A stretch of DNA of 9,321 nt from positions 1-9,321 of the forward strand of contig JAITDH010000273.1 in the NCBI GenBank assembly GCA_031282665.1. The letters run 5' to 3'. The notes under the pieces are model-generated. The model searched no databases and was not told the origin of the DNA. It saw only the letters and a program-made list of their open reading frames with translations. Numbering within the stretch: position 1 is the stretch's first letter; each line of letters starts with the position of its first letter. The translations under genes and the position numbers were made by a program. The stretch comes from Zoogloeaceae bacterium. Lineage in GTDB: Bacteria; Pseudomonadota; Gammaproteobacteria; Burkholderiales; Rhodocyclaceae. Below, piece after piece: positions 7,010-9,321 of the stretch.

Positions 7010-8145
7010 CAGGCGGCCTCCGGCATGGCGAATTCAGGCGGCACGGCGAGATCCCTGGGCGGCGCCGGATAATTCCCGCCCTCCTTCTTCCAGCGGTTCA
7101 ACTGGTAAACATAGGCCAGCACCTCGGCCACCGCGGCATAGAGCGCGCCGGGAATCAGGTCGTCGACCTCCGTGTGCCGGTACAGGGCGCGGGCGAGCGG
7201 CGGCGCTTCCAGCAGGGGAATCCCGTGTTCCGCGCCGATCGCCTTGATCTTCCGGGCGATTTCCCCCATCCCCTTGGCGAGCACCTTGGGCGCGCTCATC
7301 CCCTCCTTGTACGCCAGCGCCACCGCGAAATGGGTCGGATTGGTGACGATCACATCGGCCTGCGGCACGGCGGCCATCATGCGCTTCCTCGCCGCCTCGC
7401 GTTGCAGGCTGCGGATGCGCCCCTTGACCATCGGATCGCCCTCGGTTTCCTTGGCCTCCCGCTTCACCTCGTCCTTCGTCATTTTCAGCCGGTCGTAGTA
7501 TTGCCAGATCTGGAAAGGCACGTCGGCCGCGACGATCAGGATCATCGAAGCGACGACGATCAGGAAGGTATTGGTGAGCAGCTCGCCGGCGGAAATCAGC
7601 CCGATATTGAGCGGCAGCATCATCAGGCCGTAGATTTCTTCCTTTTCCCCCCACAGGACGAGCACCGCCACGCCGCCGATGAGCAGCGACTTCAGGATGG
7701 CCTTGAACAATTCCATCAGGCTGTTCCAGGAAAAGAGACGGCCGATGCCGGAGATCGGATTCATCCGTCCCAGGTTGGGCATCAACGCCTTGGTGGAAAA
7801 AATCCAGGCATTGAGAAGAAAGGGGGGAATCAGGGCGGCGACGATCAGGGCCAGCACCAGGGGAGCGAAACCAAGCGCCGCGTCGAATCCCAGGTCGGCC
7901 ATGCGGGCGAAGACCAGTTGCGGCTCGCGCAGGAAAACCGGGTCGATGCTCAAGCCCTTGCGCATGATCGACATGGCCCGCTCGGCAAACCAGCCGCCGA
8001 GCATCCAGAAGGAGGAAGCGGCAACGATGAGGACGAGAAAACTGCCAAGTTCCCGCGAATGAGGAACCTGGCCTTCGCCACGGGCCTGCTCGATACGTCG
8101 GCCTGTAGGCTGTTCGGTTTTTTCGAGATCGCTTCCCTCTGCCAT
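7009..8145 (-). CDS. flhB: Flagellar export switch protein FlhB
   Basis: The export-apparatus protein that switches substrate class from rod/hook to filament proteins by autocleavage. With the ATG at 8145 it is 378 residues, starting MAEGSDLEKTEQPTGRRIEQ, which matches the family N-terminus. Four membrane segments lie near 31-50, 86-106, 141-160 and 182-202. A charged linker with KMTKDEVKREAKETEGDP (211-228) leads to the cytoplasmic domain. The cleavage motif NPTH is intact at 259-262 (VIVTNPTHFAVAL), with cleavage expected between Asn259 and Pro260. An in-frame TTG at 8163 would add six residues (start-VSGNV), but it lies inside a palindrome and adds nothing family-like, so I prefer 8145. 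The SD upstream of 8145 is weak. The gene is first in the seven-gene operon and ends with a 1-bp overlap with flhA. Confidence 0.95.
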   Translation of the reverse strand: MAEGSDLEKTEQPTGRRIEQARGEGQVPHSRELGSFLVLIVAASSFWMLGGWFAERAMSIMRKGLSIDPVFLREPQLVFARMADLGFDAALGFAPLVLALIVAALIPPFLLNAWIFSTKALMPNLGRMNPISGIGRLFSWNSLMELFKAILKSLLIGGVAVLVLWGEKEEIYGLMMLPLNIGLISAGELLTNTFLIVVASMILIVAADVPFQIWQYYDRLKMTKDEVKREAKETEGDPMVKGRIRSLQREAARKRMMAAVPQADVIVTNPTHFAVALAYKEGMSAPKVLAKGMGEIARKIKAIGAEHGIPLLEAPPLARALYRHTEVDDLIPGALYAAVAEVLAYVYQLNRWKKEGGNYPAPPRDLAVPPEFAMPEAA

Positions 8146-8151
8146 GACATT

Positions 8152-8168
8152 GCCACTAACCAAGTGGC
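8152..8168. promoter_or_regulatory. Palindrome overlapping the predicted flhB transcription start
   Basis: GCCACT (8152-8157), spacer AACCA (8158-8162) and AGTGGC (8163-8168) form a perfect 6-bp inverted repeat. It lies 6 bp upstream of the flhB ATG and 3 bp downstream of the TATAAT hexamer on the minus strand. A transcript starting the usual 6-7 bases after the hexamer would begin inside the first arm. A DNA operator is therefore somewhat more likely than an RNA hairpin, though a longer transcript could fold it and hide the flhB ribosome site. Function is inferred from position only. Confidence 0.35.
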
Positions 8169-8171
8169 GCT

Positions 8172-8200
8172 ATTATAGGGAAAAACCAGAAAAATTAAAG
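8172..8200 (-). promoter_or_regulatory. Candidate promoter of the flhB operon
   Basis: Reading the minus strand, TATAAT lies at 8177-8172, a perfect sigma-70 -10 hexamer. The -35 side is poor: TTTAAT (8199-8194) at 16-bp spacing or CTTTAA (8200-8195) at 17-bp spacing. Further upstream an A/T-rich stretch (about 8212-8236, with seven consecutive A on the minus strand at 8212-8218) could act as an UP element and compensate. I see no sigma-54 (GG-N10-GC) match that would indicate FleQ-type control. It is the only substantial gap ahead of flhB, so a promoter for the operon is expected here. Confidence 0.4.
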
Positions 8201-8240
8201 AGGTAGGCGAGTTTTTTTAGAAATTAAATTAAGTTGATGA

Positions 8241-8258
8241 GGTAAACCACTGTTTACC
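8241..8258. promoter_or_regulatory. Perfect 7-bp palindrome GGTAAAC-N4-GTTTACC, candidate operator
   Basis: GGTAAAC (8241-8247), CACT, and GTTTACC (8252-8258) form a perfect inverted repeat in the divergent intergenic region between flhB and the split antitoxin gene. No T-tract follows directly on either strand, which argues against a simple intrinsic terminator. The size and symmetry suit a dimeric DNA-binding protein. The neighbouring HigA-type protein is one candidate, since such antitoxins usually bind palindromes upstream of their own genes. That assignment is inference. Confidence 0.35.
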
Positions 8259-8289
8259 GCGGGGGAGGCAGAAGGCAGAGCGAGGTTTG

Positions 8290-8302
8290 GCGTCATTGAC
8301 GC
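8290..8302. promoter_or_regulatory. Palindrome GCGTCA-T-TGACGC overlapping a TTGACG -35-like element
   Basis: GCGTCA (8290-8295), a central T (8296) and TGACGC (8297-8302) form a perfect inverted repeat. On the plus strand TTGACG (8296-8301) matches the -35 consensus at five of six positions and points towards the antitoxin-like gene at 8355. A -10 is not convincing: CATGAG at 8321-8326 with a 19-bp spacer is the best I see. Two near-identical direct repeats, GCGTTACCATC (8306-8316) and GCATTACCATC (8333-8343), follow it. The arrangement suggests a controlled promoter, but it is weakly supported. Confidence 0.3.
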
Positions 8303-8354
8303 ATTGCGTTACCATCCGGCCATGAGACCGTCGCATTACCATCAGGAGTCCCTC

Positions 8355-8653
8355 ATGACCATCCGCGCGGAAAATATTGACGCCATCGACTTCTCCGATG
8401 TCGCCAACCTTCGAAAAGAGCGCGCCAGCCCGGTGCATCCCGGCGAAATCCTGCTGGAAGAGGGATGAAGCCGCTTGGGCTTTCCCAGTATGCGCTGGCG
8501 AAAGCCATTGACATGCCGCCCCGGCACATCAATGAAATCGTGCATGGGCTGCGCGGCATTTCGAGCGATACCGCGCTGCGGCTGGCGCGGTTCTTCGGCA
8601 CGGACGCGCAGAGTTGGATGAACCTGCAAACGCTCTTTCTTGGGCCTCGCTAA
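8355..8653 (+). pseudogene. higA: HigA/VapI-type antitoxin (HTH_XRE), split by a -1 frameshift
   Basis: HigA antitoxins bind and neutralise a RelE-like HigB toxin and repress their own operon. The first frame starts at ATG 8355, with AGGAG at 8344-8348, and gives MTIRAENIDAIDFSDVANLR, continuing to HPGEILLEEG before TGA at 8466-8468. This is the normal HigA N-terminus. The rest continues in another frame from ATG 8465 as MKPLGLSQYALAKAIDMPPR, HINEIVHGLRGISSDTALRL and ARFFGTDAQSWMNLQ, the full helix-turn-helix part. Family proteins have an uninterrupted 'LLEEF(M/L)KPLGLS' here, so one base appears to be missing near 8462-8465. Stop and start overlap as ATGA, so reinitiation could still yield two pieces of 37 and 62 residues. 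The C-terminus (TLFLGPR) is short and not family-like. No higB is present: the 5' side has too little coding space and the 3' gene is unrelated. Confidence 0.75.
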
Positions 8654-8672
8654 ATCTTTGGGAGGTAATTGC

Positions 8673-8957
8673 GTGTTTACTTGGCTTAACAAGCAAGGTG
8701 TGCGCAGTGACACCGGGTTTGAGGTGCAATTTACGGGGCGCTTCAGTGCCGAATACCGCGAAGACGGCATGAGTGATGGTATGCCATGCATCATCTTGGA
8801 TCCGCTGGCGTTTGCGTACTGGAGCGATGGCGCATCGATTTCACAAGAAAAACAGGTACAGATGTTGCAAAACTTCAAGGAAGCGATGACGTTTCAAGGG
8901 CTTAAAACTGTGGTCGAGGAAGCAATGACTGTCCCGTGCAATTGCTTGATTCCATGA
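8673..8957 (+). CDS. Small hypothetical protein, 94 residues
   Basis: I do not recognise this family. The start is GTG at 8673, with a strong ribosome site GGGAGG at 8660-8665, 7 nt upstream. Starting further upstream (TTG 8640) would overlap the antitoxin frame. The protein begins with FTWLNKQGVRSDTGFEVQFT after the start residue. It is mixed alpha/beta in appearance, with an aromatic- and acid-rich first half (GRFSAEYREDG) and a likely helix SISQEKQVQMLQNFKEAM. It ends VPCNCLIP with two cysteines. There is no signal peptide or membrane segment, so it should be cytoplasmic. It begins 19 bp after the split antitoxin frame and probably shares its transcript. Codon use is visibly less GC-biased than in the flagellar genes, suggesting a different origin. 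It shows no resemblance to HigB or other RelE-fold toxins that I can see. Confidence 0.6.
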   Translation: MFTWLNKQGVRSDTGFEVQFTGRFSAEYREDGMSDGMPCIILDPLAFAYWSDGASISQEKQVQMLQNFKEAMTFQGLKTVVEEAMTVPCNCLIP

Positions 8958-9042
8958 TGTCATCTCGCTTCCTTTCCGCCAGTGCGTCTGCCTTTCCGTG
9001 CCTGGCCTGGTGGCGATGGATATGAAAGGGAAGAACATCGCG

Positions 9043-9321
9043 TTATTCTCGATGGGGCAAGATATTTGACAATCTGATTGTCGCATCCATTCCGCCTTCC
9101 TTCCACCCGCCCCTCGTCAGGCGCAGGCCGTTGGCGACGACGATCAGGGTTGCGCCGACGTCGGCGAATACGGCGACCCACATGCTGGCGATGCCGGTGA
9201 GAGCGAGGATGAAGAAAATTCCCTTGATGACGAGCGCGATGGCGATGTTTTGCGTCAATATCGCGTGCGTGGCCCGCGCCAGCCGGATGAAGCGGGGAAT
9301 CTTGCCCAGGTCGTCGTCCAT
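9043..9321 (-). CDS. C-terminal part of a P1B-type heavy-metal ATPase (ZntA/CadA-like), 5' end outside window
   Basis: Visible residues correspond to the last two membrane segments of a Zn2+/Cd2+/Pb2+-exporting P-type ATPase. The segment RLARATHAILTQNIAIALVI is followed by KGIFFILALTGIASMWVAVF and ADVGATLIVVANGLRL. The lysine in 'VIKGIF' (visible residue 33) and the aspartate in 'VFADVGAT' (visible residue 54, codon 9162-9160) correspond to the Lys693/Asp714 metal-site pair of E. coli ZntA. That pair places it in the Zn/Cd/Pb subgroup rather than the Cu subgroup. The frame is open to the right edge, so the start, metal-binding N-terminus and phosphorylation domain lie outside. Most relatives end a few residues after 'NGLRL'; this one continues about 24 residues (GGWKEGGMDATIRLSNILPH and on) to TAA at 9043-9045. 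It is convergent with the gene at 8673. Exact metal specificity cannot be settled from this piece. Confidence 0.85.
   Translation of the reverse strand: MDDDLGKIPRFIRLARATHAILTQNIAIALVIKGIFFILALTGIASMWVAVFADVGATLIVVANGLRLTRGGWKEGGMDATIRLSNILPHRE

Noticed and set aside
8146..8163. TTG start for flhB six codons upstream
   Set aside because: The added residues are not family-like and the codon lies in the palindrome near the predicted transcription start. The ATG at 8145 fits FlhB.
8220..8354. Possible remnant of a higB toxin upstream of the antitoxin gene
   Set aside because: I read the frames in this stretch and saw no RelE/HigB-like peptide. About 135 bp is also too short for the ~92-codon toxin.
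8342..8878. Minus-strand 178-codon frame opposite the antitoxin and the small gene
   Set aside because: It is antisense to the clearly homologous HigA halves and shows no domain of its own.
8958..9042. Shared terminator between the convergent small gene and the metal ATPase
   Set aside because: No stem followed by a T-tract is visible on either strand in these 85 bp.
1..9321. CRISPR array, tRNA or rRNA genes, insertion sequences
   Set aside because: No regularly spaced repeats, no tRNA-like folds or rRNA segments, and no transposase-like frame were recognised in the window.

Overview
The window looks like chromosomal DNA of a motile, GC-rich proteobacterium, most likely a betaproteobacterium (Rhodocyclales/Nitrosomonadales-like). 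The basis is the gene order flhB-flhA-flhF-flhG-fliA-motC-motD, the strong G/C third-position preference, and the protein flavour (for example the FliA N-terminus and the MotC/MotD-type stator). The genus cannot be fixed from the sequence alone.

Layout. Bases 1-119 hold the C-terminal end of a plus-strand gene that looks like a DUF4272 protein. A short intergenic stretch (120-232) carries one copy of an imperfect palindromic repeat. Bases 233-8145 are a single, very compact minus-strand flagellar operon read flhB, flhA, flhF, flhG, fliA, motC, motD. Its junctions are overlaps of 1, 4 and 8 bp, one direct stop-start abutment, and gaps of 11 and 13 bp. A promoter-like region with a TATAAT hexamer, an upstream A/T tract and a palindrome lies just upstream of flhB. 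Bases 8172-8354 form an AT-richer divergent intergenic region with two further perfect palindromes. Bases 8355-8653 carry a HigA/VapI-type antitoxin gene split by an apparent one-base deletion, with no HigB toxin beside it. It is followed by an unrecognised 94-residue gene of lower GC content (8673-8957). The right edge (9043-9321, minus strand) is the C-terminal end of a Zn/Cd/Pb-type P1B ATPase running in from outside the window.

How the genes work together. FlhB and FlhA are core export-gate proteins of the flagellar type III secretion system. FlhF (SRP-like GTPase) and FlhG (MinD-like ATPase) set where and how many flagella are built. FliA (sigma-28) switches on late genes, and MotC/MotD form a torque-generating stator. 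The cheY/cheZ/cheA/cheB block found between fliA and motC in pseudomonads is absent, so the stator genes directly follow the sigma factor.

I found no convincing new multi-gene system. The points most worth a second look are: the FlhG homologue that has lost both P-loop lysines; the frame-split orphan antitoxin with its palindromic upstream region; the unknown small gene behind it; and the palindrome overlapping the predicted flhB transcription start.
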